Shown here: positions 10,900-19,797 of the stretch, piece by piece | Layout: every line of letters starts with the position of its first letter | Position numbering within the stretch: position 1 is the stretch's first letter | DNA from: Acidobacteriota bacterium | GTDB lineage: Bacteria > Acidobacteriota > Terriglobia > 20CM-2-55-15 | DNA: 33,406 nucleotides | Assembly (NCBI GenBank): GCA_022821145.1 | Contig: JAJEEE010000011.1 | Span: 1-33,406, forward strand | Reading direction: 5' to 3' | Position numbers and translations under genes: made by a program | Notes under the pieces: model-generated | What the model was told of the DNA's origin: nothing | What the model saw: the letters and a program-made list of their open reading frames with translations, nothing else | The model's database searches: none

Positions 10900-12108
10900 A
10901 TGCCAATACTCCCTAAACGTGTCCTGGTGTGCACCCATTTGATGCCGGAGTTTGACCGTGAAGGCGGTTCGCGCCGGATATTTCATATCTTGGAGTGTCT
11001 GCAGCGGGATGGCTGGGTCGTGAGTTTCGCCGCCGAGAACGGACACGGCGGCGAACGGTACGCTCGGGTACTGCAGCAAATGGGCATTCCCGCCTACACA
11101 CTGCATCGCGCGTGGGATCGCTGCGAGGACTCGCGGGTCGATCTGGAACAGTTGGTCGGGACGGGACACTTCGATGTCGTCCTCTTCGCTTTCTGGAGTT
11201 GCGCCGAGAAACACATGGCCACGGTGCGTCAACTGTCTCCGCGTTCACTCCTGGTTGTCGATTCCATCGACATCCACCTGTTGCGGCAGTCGCGTCGGAT
11301 GCTAAGAGACGCGGGTAGTCCCGGGAACCCACCGGTTCTTGACACGGCCTATGCCGATGAGGCGCGGCGGGAGTTGAACGTCTACGCCGGCGTGGACGCT
11401 GTCATCACGGTCTCTCAGAAGGAGGCAGACCTCGTCAACGACTTCGTCGGTCGACGGATCGCCCACGCGATCCCGGACACCGAAGACATTATCGACTCGG
11501 ACATTCCGTTGAAGGACAGGAGAGGTATGCTCTTTGTCGGGAATTTCAGGCATCCGCCGAACGTGCAAGCGGTGGAACACCTCTGTCAAGAAATCGTGCC
11601 TCGGATCTCTCCCGAGATTCTTGAGGCCCATCCGATATACATAGTCGGCAACGACCCGGATGATACCGTCATCGAGTGTTGCGCGGGCGCGAAGAACGTT
11701 CGCCTGGTCGGATGGGTGCCGTCTCTCGTCCCTTATCTTGTTCGAGCACGCGCGTCGTTGATTCCGCTCCTCTACGGCGCCGGGACGAAAAGGAAGCTCC
11801 TGCAGTCGCTGATGACGGGCACGCCGAGCGTAACCACCTCGATCGGTTGCGAGGGCCTGAACCTCAGGCATGATTGCCATGTGCTGGTCGCGGACGGCGC
11901 CGCCGACTTCGTCGCCGCGACTACGAGGCTGTTCACAGACGACGCCCTTTGGAGCCGCTTGGCCGTCGCTGGGCGCGAGTTCGTGAAATCCGTTCACGGG
12001 CGGGATGCGGTCGCCGCCCGGCTGTCCGAGGTTTTCGCGGAGATCACGAAGAACCGACAACACGGGCCGACATCGAGCGCGCCAAGCCACGCGGTATCGG
12101 ATTCGTGA
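10900..12108 (+). CDS. GT4-family glycosyltransferase
   Basis: A 402-residue GT-B fold enzyme. The ATG at 10900 is preferred over a TTG 27 nt upstream because the Rossmann strand KRVLVCTHLMPEF then follows directly; no strong Shine-Dalgarno is visible for either. The N-terminal acceptor half has REGGSRRIFHILECL; VDSIDIHLLR lies near residue 120. The C-terminal donor half starts at GMLFVGNFRHPPN (209-221). It holds GWVPSLVPYLVRARASLIPL, then GAGTKRKLLQSLMTGTPSVTTSIGCEGL. In the nucleotide-sugar motif, Gln302 stands where many GT4 enzymes have the first Glu of EX7E; I believe this is common in this subgroup, but did not check. Likely adds a sugar to a lipid-linked surface glycan. Confidence 0.85.
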   Translation: MPILPKRVLVCTHLMPEFDREGGSRRIFHILECLQRDGWVVSFAAENGHGGERYARVLQQMGIPAYTLHRAWDRCEDSRVDLEQLVGTGHFDVVLFAFWSCAEKHMATVRQLSPRSLLVVDSIDIHLLRQSRRMLRDAGSPGNPPVLDTAYADEARRELNVYAGVDAVITVSQKEADLVNDFVGRRIAHAIPDTEDIIDSDIPLKDRRGMLFVGNFRHPPNVQAVEHLCQEIVPRISPEILEAHPIYIVGNDPDDTVIECCAGAKNVRLVGWVPSLVPYLVRARASLIPLLYGAGTKRKLLQSLMTGTPSVTTSIGCEGLNLRHDCHVLVADGAADFVAATTRLFTDDALWSRLAVAGREFVKSVHGRDAVAARLSEVFAEITKNRQHGPTSSAPSHAVSDS

Positions 12109-12162
12109 CAAGTTCCCGCCCGCCGCACATCGCGCGAATAGCGAAGACGGACTGTTACGGGG

Positions 12163-12867
12163 ATGGGAATGTTCGATAGACTCGTCCGCAGGGCTCACGT
12201 CGCTTGGCTGCGCCGCAAGATGCGATCAGACTGGAACGCCCGAGCTTCCGAGGACGCCCTGCACTTTGTCAACACAGGGGGGCGCGGCTGGGACGAAGAC
12301 GATTTCTTCGCCACCGGGGAACAGAATGTCAGAGAGCAAATCACTTGTGACATGCAGCGTGTGTGCCAAGGCCGCGATCCAGCAAGAATGCGCGTGGTGG
12401 AAATCGGTTGCGGCGTTGGCCGCATGACTCGGGCGTTGGCCGGGGTGTTCGGGGAGGTCCACGGCGTCGACATCAGCGACGAAATGGTACGGCGCGCGCG
12501 GCGATATCTGCGAGAGTCGCCGAATGCACACGTGCACCGCAATACCGGGTCGAGCCTCGAAGTGCTTGGCGACATGCAGTTCGACTTCGCGTTTTCGTAC
12601 ATCGTGTTTCAGCACATCCCAAGCCGCCTGATCATCGACGGTTATGTGCACGAGGTCTTCCGCCGCCTTCGGCCGGGATCGTTGTTCAAGTTTCAGGTTC
12701 AAGGGTTCGATCATCCCAGCCTGCGGCGCATGACTGGAGACACGTGGCTCGGCGTCAGTGTATCGGAAGACGAAGCGCGGGACATGGCGATCCGTAACGG
12801 TTTTCGACTCATCGACAGCACCGGAGCGGGTACGCAAGACTATTGGTTGTGGTACCTCAGGCCATAG
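12163..12867 (+). CDS. Class I SAM-dependent methyltransferase
   Basis: A 234-residue cytoplasmic methyltransferase. Motif I is VVEIGCGVGRMTRALA (about 78-93), followed by VHGVDISDEMVRRAR (acidic residue binding SAM ribose) and FDFAFSYIVFQHI as motif IV. The C-terminal half, with LRPGSLFKFQVQG, closes a normal Methyltransf_25/11 fold. Two ATGs are possible (12163 and 12169); the upstream one is given, and GGGG-rich sequence lies just before both. It sits among glycosyltransferases and probably methylates a sugar or the glycan terminus, a role inferred from context only. Confidence 0.8.
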   Translation: MGMFDRLVRRAHVAWLRRKMRSDWNARASEDALHFVNTGGRGWDEDDFFATGEQNVREQITCDMQRVCQGRDPARMRVVEIGCGVGRMTRALAGVFGEVHGVDISDEMVRRARRYLRESPNAHVHRNTGSSLEVLGDMQFDFAFSYIVFQHIPSRLIIDGYVHEVFRRLRPGSLFKFQVQGFDHPSLRRMTGDTWLGVSVSEDEARDMAIRNGFRLIDSTGAGTQDYWLWYLRP

Positions 12868-13012
12868 TTCGTGCGAGTCAGCTGATCGAGCCTCTTGTAG
12901 AAGCGGTCGACGACTCCGGGGGAACGCCCAAGACCCCGACGCCGCGTTCCCGATTATCATCAGGGGATCGCGGGCGCCAATCGGAAGCGCCCCGGTGAAC
13001 AATCCGGATGCG

Positions 13013-14659
13013 ATGAATAGTGAGCGTTTACGTTCGTCCGACGCCCGGAATCGCTGGGCGGCCGGCGTGAGTCATGTGGGCGCCACGGCGTTGTTGGTGC
13101 TCGCGCCGCCTGCGTTCGGGCTATACGCCGTATGGCGTGGACAGGACATCAGTTGGGATCTTCAGAACTATCATCTGTTCAATCCCTACTCCTACCTGAA
13201 CGAGAGACTGCTGGTCGATTTGTGGCCTGCCGGCTTGCAGTCTTACTTCAATCCGTACTTGGATCTGCTCTATTTCGTTTCCGTTTCCTGGTGGGATCCG
13301 CGAACGGTCGGTTTCCTGCTGGGAGCGATCCACGGCCTTAGCTTCGTCACGCTCTACGCGATCTCTCGGCGCCTGCTCGGCGATGATGGGGCGGGTCGAG
13401 CGACCGCTTTGTTTCTGGCGGCGAGCGGCGTCCTCTCGCTGGGTTTCCTTTCCGAGGTGGGGACCGTTCTGCACGATAATCTGATGACGTTGCTCTTGTT
13501 GTCGTCTCTTTGGCTCGTTCTGAGTTGTATCCACACGCCCCAAGGCGACGGTGGCGAGCGTGTCGACGTCGGCAAGATGATTCTGGCCGGGACTCTCGCG
13601 GGAGCCGCCAACGGCTTGAAATTGTCCTGCGCGATTTTTTCCCTGGCGATGTGCCTGGCCATCCTGTCCGTGAGGTCGCCGTGGAGAACGCGTGTGAGGT
13701 CAAGCATCATGTTCGGCGCGTTTGTCCTCGTAGGTCTGGCCATTTCGGACGGGGTCTGGATGTACCGGATCTATTCGCACTTCGGCAGCCCCGTGTTCCC
13801 ATTCTTCAATGACATATTTCAGGCTGAGTTGGTCGAAGCCGTGCCGGCGATGGACCGACGCTTCGTTCCCGTGGGCGCGGTCGAGGCCCTTTTCTATCCG
13901 GTCATTTTCACACTCAACCCGTTTCGCGTCAGTGAAGTGCCGTACTATCAGCTCAGTTGGTTGTTCGCCTTCGTGGCGTTCGTTTGCCTGATCTTTGTTC
14001 TGAGCATGAGGTTGTTCCGACGAAGAGCCTGGCGGAGCGTGGTCGGTAGCCGGGAACGGGTGTTTCTGTCATACTTCTTTATCGGCTATTTGCTGTGGCT
14101 GCTCATGTTCGGAATCTACCGGTACGTGGTTCCGATAGAGGTTCTTGTCCCCCTGGTAATCTTCGTTGCCTGGCGTCTCCTGTTTCGCGGCAGGTATGCT
14201 TGGGGCGCTTGCTGGGTCGTCGCGGCCATGACACTTTTCAATCTCTCCGGAGGCGTCCCCGACTGGGGGCATGCGGAATGGGCCGATGACGTCTACCGCG
14301 TAGAGCCGGGACGGTTGTCGGACGGGCCGGAGCCGGCGGTTGTTTACCTCGCGGGTCGGCCAGTGGCGTGGATCGGCGCCGCGCTGGATATCGATTCGCC
14401 GTTCATACAGTTGTTGCCGGAGGTGCGTGGCTCCGAGGCGTATTGGCGAAGGGCCACGGATCTGGTCGAAGGTCGAGATGGGGAACGCTTCGTGGTGCTG
14501 GCGACGGAGGATCCGGCGTTGGAGGCGAATGCGGTGTCGAGTCTCGAGAATCTCGGACTCCGAATGAATTGCCAGGTGGACGGTTACGTAGTCGGTTACC
14601 TGGGTGCGTCACGATTCGAATATCGGTATTGCCAAGTCGATCAGGCCGCATCGCAGTAG
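13013..14659 (+). CDS. Multi-pass membrane protein, GT-C glycosyltransferase-like
   Basis: A 548-residue protein with roughly ten hydrophobic segments between residues about 20 and 410, and a soluble C-terminal tail of about 125 residues. The first extramembrane loop has GQDISWDLQNYHLFNPYSYL, with acidic and NYH residues in the position typical of GT-C enzymes that use polyprenyl-phosphate sugars. LLVDLWPAGLQSYFNPYLD is also characteristic of this poorly described family. The ATG at 13013 is used; an in-frame GTG 21 nt upstream is possible. Substrate unknown. The 145-bp gap before it shows no other gene. The following DPM1-like enzyme could supply its lipid-linked donor (inference). Confidence 0.7.
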   Translation: MNSERLRSSDARNRWAAGVSHVGATALLVLAPPAFGLYAVWRGQDISWDLQNYHLFNPYSYLNERLLVDLWPAGLQSYFNPYLDLLYFVSVSWWDPRTVGFLLGAIHGLSFVTLYAISRRLLGDDGAGRATALFLAASGVLSLGFLSEVGTVLHDNLMTLLLLSSLWLVLSCIHTPQGDGGERVDVGKMILAGTLAGAANGLKLSCAIFSLAMCLAILSVRSPWRTRVRSSIMFGAFVLVGLAISDGVWMYRIYSHFGSPVFPFFNDIFQAELVEAVPAMDRRFVPVGAVEALFYPVIFTLNPFRVSEVPYYQLSWLFAFVAFVCLIFVLSMRLFRRRAWRSVVGSRERVFLSYFFIGYLLWLLMFGIYRYVVPIEVLVPLVIFVAWRLLFRGRYAWGACWVVAAMTLFNLSGGVPDWGHAEWADDVYRVEPGRLSDGPEPAVVYLAGRPVAWIGAALDIDSPFIQLLPEVRGSEAYWRRATDLVEGRDGERFVVLATEDPALEANAVSSLENLGLRMNCQVDGYVVGYLGASRFEYRYCQVDQAASQ

Positions 14660-14718
14660 GCCGAATGCGGGAATGGGCCGTCAGGTCGTGGACCGGCGGT
14701 TGGAGACCGGGATGGACG

Positions 14719-15663
14719 ATGAGTAGACATGAGCCGGCAATAGCCGTGATAGTACCCTGTCACAACGAGGAACAGACGATCGGACGGGTGGTCGAGAACG
14801 CGCAAGCCGCATTGCCCAACGCCGGGGTATACGTCTTTGACAACGCGTCGACGGACCGGACTGCAGAGAGAGCGCGGGCGGCCGGGGCGCGGGTCGTCTC
14901 GACGTCGCCCAAGGGCAAGGGGGTGGTCGTCAACCGAATGTTCGCCGACGTCGACGCCGATGTCTATTTGCTCGTGGACGGTGACTCGACGTACGATCTT
15001 GGCGTTGCGTCGAAGCTTGTCCGGAAACTCCTGGACGAGAGACTCGATATGGTGGTCGGCTGCCGAGTGGATGAAGGGCACGAGACGGCTTACCGTTACG
15101 GTCACCGTTTCGGAAACCGAATGCTGACGGCCGCTATCCGCGGCATGTTTGGCGGGACGTTCACGGACGTGTTGTCGGGCTATCGAGCGTTTTCGCGGCG
15201 TTATGTAAAGACTTTTCCGTCTCATTCAAAAGGCTTCGAAATCGAGGCGGAAATGACCGTCCACGCCTTGACGATCGGCATGCCTTGCGGCGAGATCGAC
15301 ACGCGTTACGGCGCGCGACCGGCGGATTCCGTAAGCAAGCTGTCTACCTACACCGACGGCACGCGGATTCTCATCACGATAATGCGCTTGTACGTGTCCG
15401 AGCACCCGTTCTCATTCTACGGCGCGGTCGGTGTCTTGCTGGGCGGTGTGTCCGTACTCCTGGCCCTGCCATTGCTGACGTACTACCTCGAAACGGGGCT
15501 CGTGCCGCGGTTGCCGACGGCGGTGCTCAGCCTCGGCCTCATGCTGTCCGGTCAACTGGCATGGGTCTGCGGGACGATTCTGGACGGCGTTACGCGGGGC
15601 CGAAAGGAATTGCGACGAATGGCGTACCTCCGGATTCCGGGTCCGGACTCGCTGGTCCCCTGA
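14719..15663 (+). CDS. DPM1-like GT2 glycosyltransferase with two C-terminal TM helices
   Basis: A 314-residue protein. The GT2 core is AIAVIVPCHNEEQTIGRVV (7-25), VYVFDNASTDRT, the DXD site DGDSTYD near residue 87, and FTDVLSGYRAFSRRYVK. Two hydrophobic helices close the protein (about 235-260 and 270-292). This layout is that of polyprenyl-phosphate sugar synthases (dolichol-phosphate mannose synthase type), which make lipid-linked sugars on the cytoplasmic face for GT-C enzymes. The two GT-C-like genes on either side fit that role. The ATG at 14719 begins just before the first strand; longer in-frame starts would run into the preceding gene. Confidence 0.85.
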   Translation: MSRHEPAIAVIVPCHNEEQTIGRVVENAQAALPNAGVYVFDNASTDRTAERARAAGARVVSTSPKGKGVVVNRMFADVDADVYLLVDGDSTYDLGVASKLVRKLLDERLDMVVGCRVDEGHETAYRYGHRFGNRMLTAAIRGMFGGTFTDVLSGYRAFSRRYVKTFPSHSKGFEIEAEMTVHALTIGMPCGEIDTRYGARPADSVSKLSTYTDGTRILITIMRLYVSEHPFSFYGAVGVLLGGVSVLLALPLLTYYLETGLVPRLPTAVLSLGLMLSGQLAWVCGTILDGVTRGRKELRRMAYLRIPGPDSLVP

Positions 15664-15777
15664 CAACGTTGTCTGCAACGATGGCCGGCATTCGAACCAT
15701 CGCGACAAAACACTGATGAATCGCTTGCCAGTGATGACCATGCGGCCCTGGACTGTCCGCCGTTGACGGGTATTCGG

Positions 15778-17292
15778 ATGATTCCGACCGGTTTATCCGA
15801 TCGCACGATGTCAGCATCGATGCGCCCGATGTCACAACGGGTCGGCCGGTTCGCGGACCAGGCGCCGTTGTACGCCGCGTTGCGGGCCTTCGTCGCGTTG
15901 TGCGTCGCCATCGTGTTGTATTACACATTTCGTTCGTATGCGTTCTCCTACTTTTGGTTGGATGACTTCAACAACTTGTATTGGGCCCAGCTCACCAGCG
16001 GGTGGGCCATGCTCTGGCACAATGTCAACATCGCCTCGAACTACTTCCGGCCCGTGGGCATGTTGATCTACTGGATCGATCTACAACTCTTCGGGTTAAA
16101 CGCATGGGCCCATCATCTTGTGATGTGGACCATCCATGCCGCGAACGTAATGTTGGTGTATTTTCTTCTTCAGCGTTTTCTGAAGTCCGCTTACGCGGCG
16201 GCCTTCGGGGCGCTGCTCTACACGCACCAGTCGTTCTACTGGGAGATCTTCTGGAGTTCCGGAACGGTATTCGAGCTGATGTGCGCATCTTTCGTGTTCA
16301 CAGCAACGTTGCTGTACCTTCGAAACGCCGACGATCGGAACGTCATGGGCATGGTGGGTGCGACGTTGCTGTATGTTCTGGCAATCAAATCGAAGGAAAT
16401 GGCGGTTGTTCTGCCGGCAGTCTGGCTGTGTCACGCGGCGTTGTTGTCGGAGGGCCGTCCATCGATTGCGAGAATCGGAAACGGACTGCGGTGGCGGGAG
16501 ACCGTCGTGGCGCTGAGACCGCTGGCGGCGAAATTCGTCATGCCCGTCGTTATAGGTCTTTGGTTCGTCTATTTGAGGATTTCGACACTGGGGGCCGCGA
16601 ATCCGACCCCGCCCGTACTATACGGATACAACGTCGATCTGTCGGTGCCGACGCTGCTTCAGGGATACGGCTGGTACTGGAATGCGGTTTTCGGAACGAG
16701 TGTGCCCTGGGGTTGGTGGGCGGCGTTGACGGTCGCCGCTGCGGCGGTCTTCATTCGGCTGGGCAAGCGATTGCACTTGTTTTTCCTGTTGTACATTCCC
16801 GTGACGCTCATGCCCGTTTTGGTGTTGCCCGATCATCGGTTCGCCTTTTTTTGGTATATCCCGTTTCTCGGAGCCTGCGGTCTGGCCGCGCTACTGGTGC
16901 GCGGCGTTTCCGACGCGCTCCGCCGTCGCGTGCCCGCCGCGGTCGCCGTCGGAATCGGGGCGGCGTTTTTCGCGGCCGCCTCGTATCAGCATTTCCAGAT
17001 CCAGGCAGGAAGGAGCGCGGCCGCCAGACAATGGGCAACGGAGGTGTCGGACGAGTATCGAGACTTCGTTGCCGGTTTGCGCGGGCTCCGCAGTCCAGCG
17101 CCGGGCGAGACCATATTCTACGAATCGACGCCCAGGTTTTTTGATCCGGTGACCATTCTGTCGGCTACGCAGGTCGCGTTGGAGCGGACGGACGTGGGCG
17201 CGGAAATCGTGACGGAATGTCCGTTGAATGCCGGGTTGTGCGTCCGGTTCGAGAACTCGGAGTTGAGCGTCGCCGGGGTTGCGGCGCCGTAG
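15778..17292 (+). CDS. Multi-pass membrane protein, GT-C/PMT-like
   Basis: About 504 residues from the ATG at 15778. A TTG at 15763 and ATGs at 15808, 15820 and 15829 are alternatives and none has a convincing ribosome site. After a first TM segment, the loop YFWLDDFNNLYWAQ carries the paired aspartates typical of protein-mannosyltransferase/ArnT-like GT-C enzymes. It is followed by ASNYFRPVGMLIYWIDLQLFG and about nine more hydrophobic helices up to residue about 405. The C-terminal 90 residues are soluble and contain two Cys (CPLNAGLC). Likely transfers a sugar from a lipid carrier outside the inner membrane; acceptor and donor are unknown. Confidence 0.7.
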   Translation: MIPTGLSDRTMSASMRPMSQRVGRFADQAPLYAALRAFVALCVAIVLYYTFRSYAFSYFWLDDFNNLYWAQLTSGWAMLWHNVNIASNYFRPVGMLIYWIDLQLFGLNAWAHHLVMWTIHAANVMLVYFLLQRFLKSAYAAAFGALLYTHQSFYWEIFWSSGTVFELMCASFVFTATLLYLRNADDRNVMGMVGATLLYVLAIKSKEMAVVLPAVWLCHAALLSEGRPSIARIGNGLRWRETVVALRPLAAKFVMPVVIGLWFVYLRISTLGAANPTPPVLYGYNVDLSVPTLLQGYGWYWNAVFGTSVPWGWWAALTVAAAAVFIRLGKRLHLFFLLYIPVTLMPVLVLPDHRFAFFWYIPFLGACGLAALLVRGVSDALRRRVPAAVAVGIGAAFFAAASYQHFQIQAGRSAAARQWATEVSDEYRDFVAGLRGLRSPAPGETIFYESTPRFFDPVTILSATQVALERTDVGAEIVTECPLNAGLCVRFENSELSVAGVAAP

Positions 17293-17341
17293 ACCGGCCG
17301 CACGCGAACGCGGTGTTGAGAGCGAGTGATGGAATCGCACC

Positions 17342-18787
17342 ATGATCAGTAGCGCCGTTCGCGGACAAGCGGCCCGGTATCGGAGCGAGTTCCGTACGGC
17401 TCTTCCATTCCCGCACATCGTGATCGACGGGTTCCTGGAAGCGGACAAGGCGGAAGGGTTGCTTCGGGACTTCCCGCCATTCGTTCCGGAGAACGCGGGC
17501 AACGAATTCGGCGAGGTCGGCCGCAAGGCGGTCGTGCCGGAGATTCACAGGATCAGCCCATTCTACGCGAAAGTGTACGACTACATCGCGTCGCAGGAAT
17601 TCCTGGATTTCGTCGCGGCGGCGACGGGGATTCAACATCTCGTGCACGACGCGCAGATGTTCGGGGGCGGAACGCACGAAAACCTCGAGGGGCAGGATCT
17701 GGATCCGCACGTGGACTTCAACTATCTCGCGGATCGCGGGTTGCACCGGCGCCTGAATCTCTTGTTGTATCTCAACAAGGAATGGAACGTCGCGTGGGGA
17801 GGGTGCCTCGAGCTGCACTCCAATCCACGAAGACCCGCCGAGAACCAGATCAGCGTCATTGCACCGGATTTCAATCGCGCGGTGATATTCGAGACCAGCG
17901 AGCGCTCCTGGCACGGGTTCGAGCGGATACGACTGCCGGACGCCAAGAAACACCTTTCGCGCAAAATGTTGTCCGTATATCTCTATACGCGGGACCGTCC
18001 GGTGGAGGAGACCGCGCCGCCCCATTCGACGTTCTATGTGCAGCGTCCGATGAAGAAGCATCTGATCCCGGGCCACGCGTTGACACTGGACGACGTCAGC
18101 TGGCTGGAAAAATCGCTTGAACGCCGCGACCACTGGATCGAGTTCTATCAGCGAAAGGAGCTGGAAGACTCCAAGCGAATCCAGGAGTTGCTGGCACGGA
18201 ACCGCCGCCCCGGAGGCTGGTGGAGTTCGATCGGACGGTTGCGCGGATCGGTGGTCCGTCTGCTCCGCGGATCGAGGAAAGACCCAACATCGCTTGCGGA
18301 CGCCGACGTGGCTCAGGACCGACTGGATCAACCGCCTCCAGAAGTCCGGCAAGGCGAACACGCGCCTGCGGATGCAATCGTCAACGATGGCGTGCGTGTG
18401 CGAGTGTTGGGAGGCGGGATGCAGGAAGGGCCCGCACGCGGTGCATGGCCGGACGGCTGGATCGGCAGTCCGTTCGAAGTGGCGATCCGTGTCGAAACGC
18501 CTGTCGAGTCGATCGCGTTGGACGCGTTCCTGCCGCATGGGACTCTTCCGGAGGTCGAGTTGCGGGCGCGGCTGAACGGCATCGAGGCCGTGCGGAGGAT
18601 GTTCCGGCCCGGAGCCGTCGGCATGTCCGTTCCCGTGGAGGCCGGTGCGGGAGACCTCATCGAGTTGCGGATTCGCTCGGACAGGACGTACTGTCCCCGG
18701 CACACGGGGGCCGGCGCCGACAGCCGCGACCTGGTCGTGGTTCTGCGATCTCTCCGGATCGTGTCCGCGAATCCCGCTCCGGCCTGA
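17342..18787 (+). CDS. 2-oxoglutarate/Fe(II) oxygenase with C-terminal beta domain
   Basis: A 481-residue protein. Residues 20-220 are a prolyl-4-hydroxylase-like 2OG-Fe(II) dioxygenase. The metal triad is His123 and Asp125 in DPHVDFNY plus His191 in RSWHGFERI, and Arg207 (SRKMLSVYLYTR) is the candidate 2-oxoglutarate anchor. The cofactor strand LNLLLYLNKEWNVAWGGCLELH is well preserved. A helical linker (about 245-310) leads to a beta-rich domain (about 340-475) that looks like a carbohydrate-binding or jelly-roll module, though I cannot name it. No signal peptide. In this glycan cluster it may hydroxylate a sugar, lipid carrier or protein acceptor; that is inference. It ends 30 bp from the convergent ABC permease. 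Confidence 0.8.
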   Translation: MISSAVRGQAARYRSEFRTALPFPHIVIDGFLEADKAEGLLRDFPPFVPENAGNEFGEVGRKAVVPEIHRISPFYAKVYDYIASQEFLDFVAAATGIQHLVHDAQMFGGGTHENLEGQDLDPHVDFNYLADRGLHRRLNLLLYLNKEWNVAWGGCLELHSNPRRPAENQISVIAPDFNRAVIFETSERSWHGFERIRLPDAKKHLSRKMLSVYLYTRDRPVEETAPPHSTFYVQRPMKKHLIPGHALTLDDVSWLEKSLERRDHWIEFYQRKELEDSKRIQELLARNRRPGGWWSSIGRLRGSVVRLLRGSRKDPTSLADADVAQDRLDQPPPEVRQGEHAPADAIVNDGVRVRVLGGGMQEGPARGAWPDGWIGSPFEVAIRVETPVESIALDAFLPHGTLPEVELRARLNGIEAVRRMFRPGAVGMSVPVEAGAGDLIELRIRSDRTYCPRHTGAGADSRDLVVVLRSLRIVSANPAPA

Positions 18788-18817
18788 GCAGGTTGCCGGA
18801 ACCGGAGACCGCGCCCG

Positions 18818-19627
18818 TCACAGCACGTCCGCGAACGCCGTCTTGGTGCGGCGGAAGAACAACGCGCCACCGACGAACGCGCACGCGGTCCAGGCCAGCA
18901 TGACCGACACTTGGGTTGCCGACGGCGGCGGCAGCGACAGGAAAGCGCTCCGGTAACCCGCTACCACGGCGGCCATGGGATTCAACAGCATCACCACGCG
19001 GTAGGGCTCCGGGACCAGGGACGCGGGGTAGAAGATCGGCGTCAGCCAGAGCCAGAACACCATGGACACGGTGATGACCTGCGCCGTGTCGCGGACGAAG
19101 ACGTTGAGGCTCGACACCAGCCATCCGAGCCCCTGCGCCAGCAACGTCAGCGGCAGCAGGTACGCAAGAGCCCAGAACGAAGCCGACGGCGCCGATCCAA
19201 CCAAGACGAGCGCCAGGATCAGGATCGCCATCCCGATCAAGTGGTGGATCAGGTTGGAGATCACGATGGCGATCGGCAGCATTTCCGATGGGATCGTCGT
19301 CTTGGTGACCAGGTTTGCGTTGTCGGTCACCGCCGTGCAGCTCCGGAGCACGGTGTCGCTGAACATCAGCCACGGCACGAGTCCCGAGAACAGGTACAGC
19401 GCGAATCCGCCGGGGCCGGTGTCGTCCGGATCGAAGGGGAGTGTGAGGACCACCGCGAACACGAAGTAGTAGCACGCCAGCAGAGCCACCGGTTGGACGA
19501 CAGACCAGAAGAAGCCGCCGATCGATCCGACGTACCGGTTCCTGAGGTCGCGGACGGCCAGATGTCGCAACAAGTTTCTGTTGGCGTTCAGTTGCAGAAG
19601 AAAGTGCTTCAGATCCCTCGGGCTCAT
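18818..19627 (-). CDS. wzm: ABC-2 polysaccharide export permease (Wzm/RfbA-like)
   Basis: A 269-residue inner-membrane protein. It opens with an amphipathic helix and RHLAVRDLRNRYVGSIGGFFWSVV, the hallmark entry of O-antigen ABC-2 permeases. Six hydrophobic helices follow, with the conserved NPMAAVVAGYRSAFL near residue 225. Such permeases pair with a Wzt ATPase to flip undecaprenol-linked glycans to the periplasm. No ATPase gene lies on either side, although Wzm and Wzt are usually adjacent. A GATGGGG stretch precedes the ATG. The gene is divergent from ispE and has a plausible promoter of its own. It fits as the exporter for the glycan made by the plus-strand cluster. Confidence 0.9.
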   Translation of the reverse strand: MSPRDLKHFLLQLNANRNLLRHLAVRDLRNRYVGSIGGFFWSVVQPVALLACYYFVFAVVLTLPFDPDDTGPGGFALYLFSGLVPWLMFSDTVLRSCTAVTDNANLVTKTTIPSEMLPIAIVISNLIHHLIGMAILILALVLVGSAPSASFWALAYLLPLTLLAQGLGWLVSSLNVFVRDTAQVITVSMVFWLWLTPIFYPASLVPEPYRVVMLLNPMAAVVAGYRSAFLSLPPPSATQVSVMLAWTACAFVGGALFFRRTKTAFADVL

Positions 19628-19659
19628 CGGCGCCCCATCATCCCGGCATCATCGTCCCA

Positions 19660-19688
19660 ACGATAGAAGATGGCGGCGCATATTTCAA
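19660..19688 (-). promoter_or_regulatory. Sigma70-like promoter for the wzm-like gene
   Basis: On the minus strand, TTGAAA (19683-19688), a 17-nt spacer and TATCGT (19660-19665) match consensus 5/6 and 4/6. The predicted leader is about 25 nt before the ATG at 19627. Confidence 0.5.
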
Positions 19689-19719
19689 ATCCGGCGGTGG
19701 CGTGCCGTTCTTGGCCCCA

Positions 19720-19748
19720 TTGACCCGGTGTCCGCCAGGCAGTAATGT
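19720..19748 (+). promoter_or_regulatory. Possible promoter for the ispE-prs run
   Basis: TTGACC (19720-19725), a 17-nt spacer and TAATGT (19743-19748) give a strong -35 and a weak -10. The predicted leader to the GTG at 19798 is about 42-45 nt. The box lies in the 170-bp divergent gap with the wzm-like gene. Confidence 0.4.
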
Positions 19749-19797
19749 TCCGTCAGCGTATGAGCCTTGGCCATGCTTCTCGCTCGATGGGCCGCCC

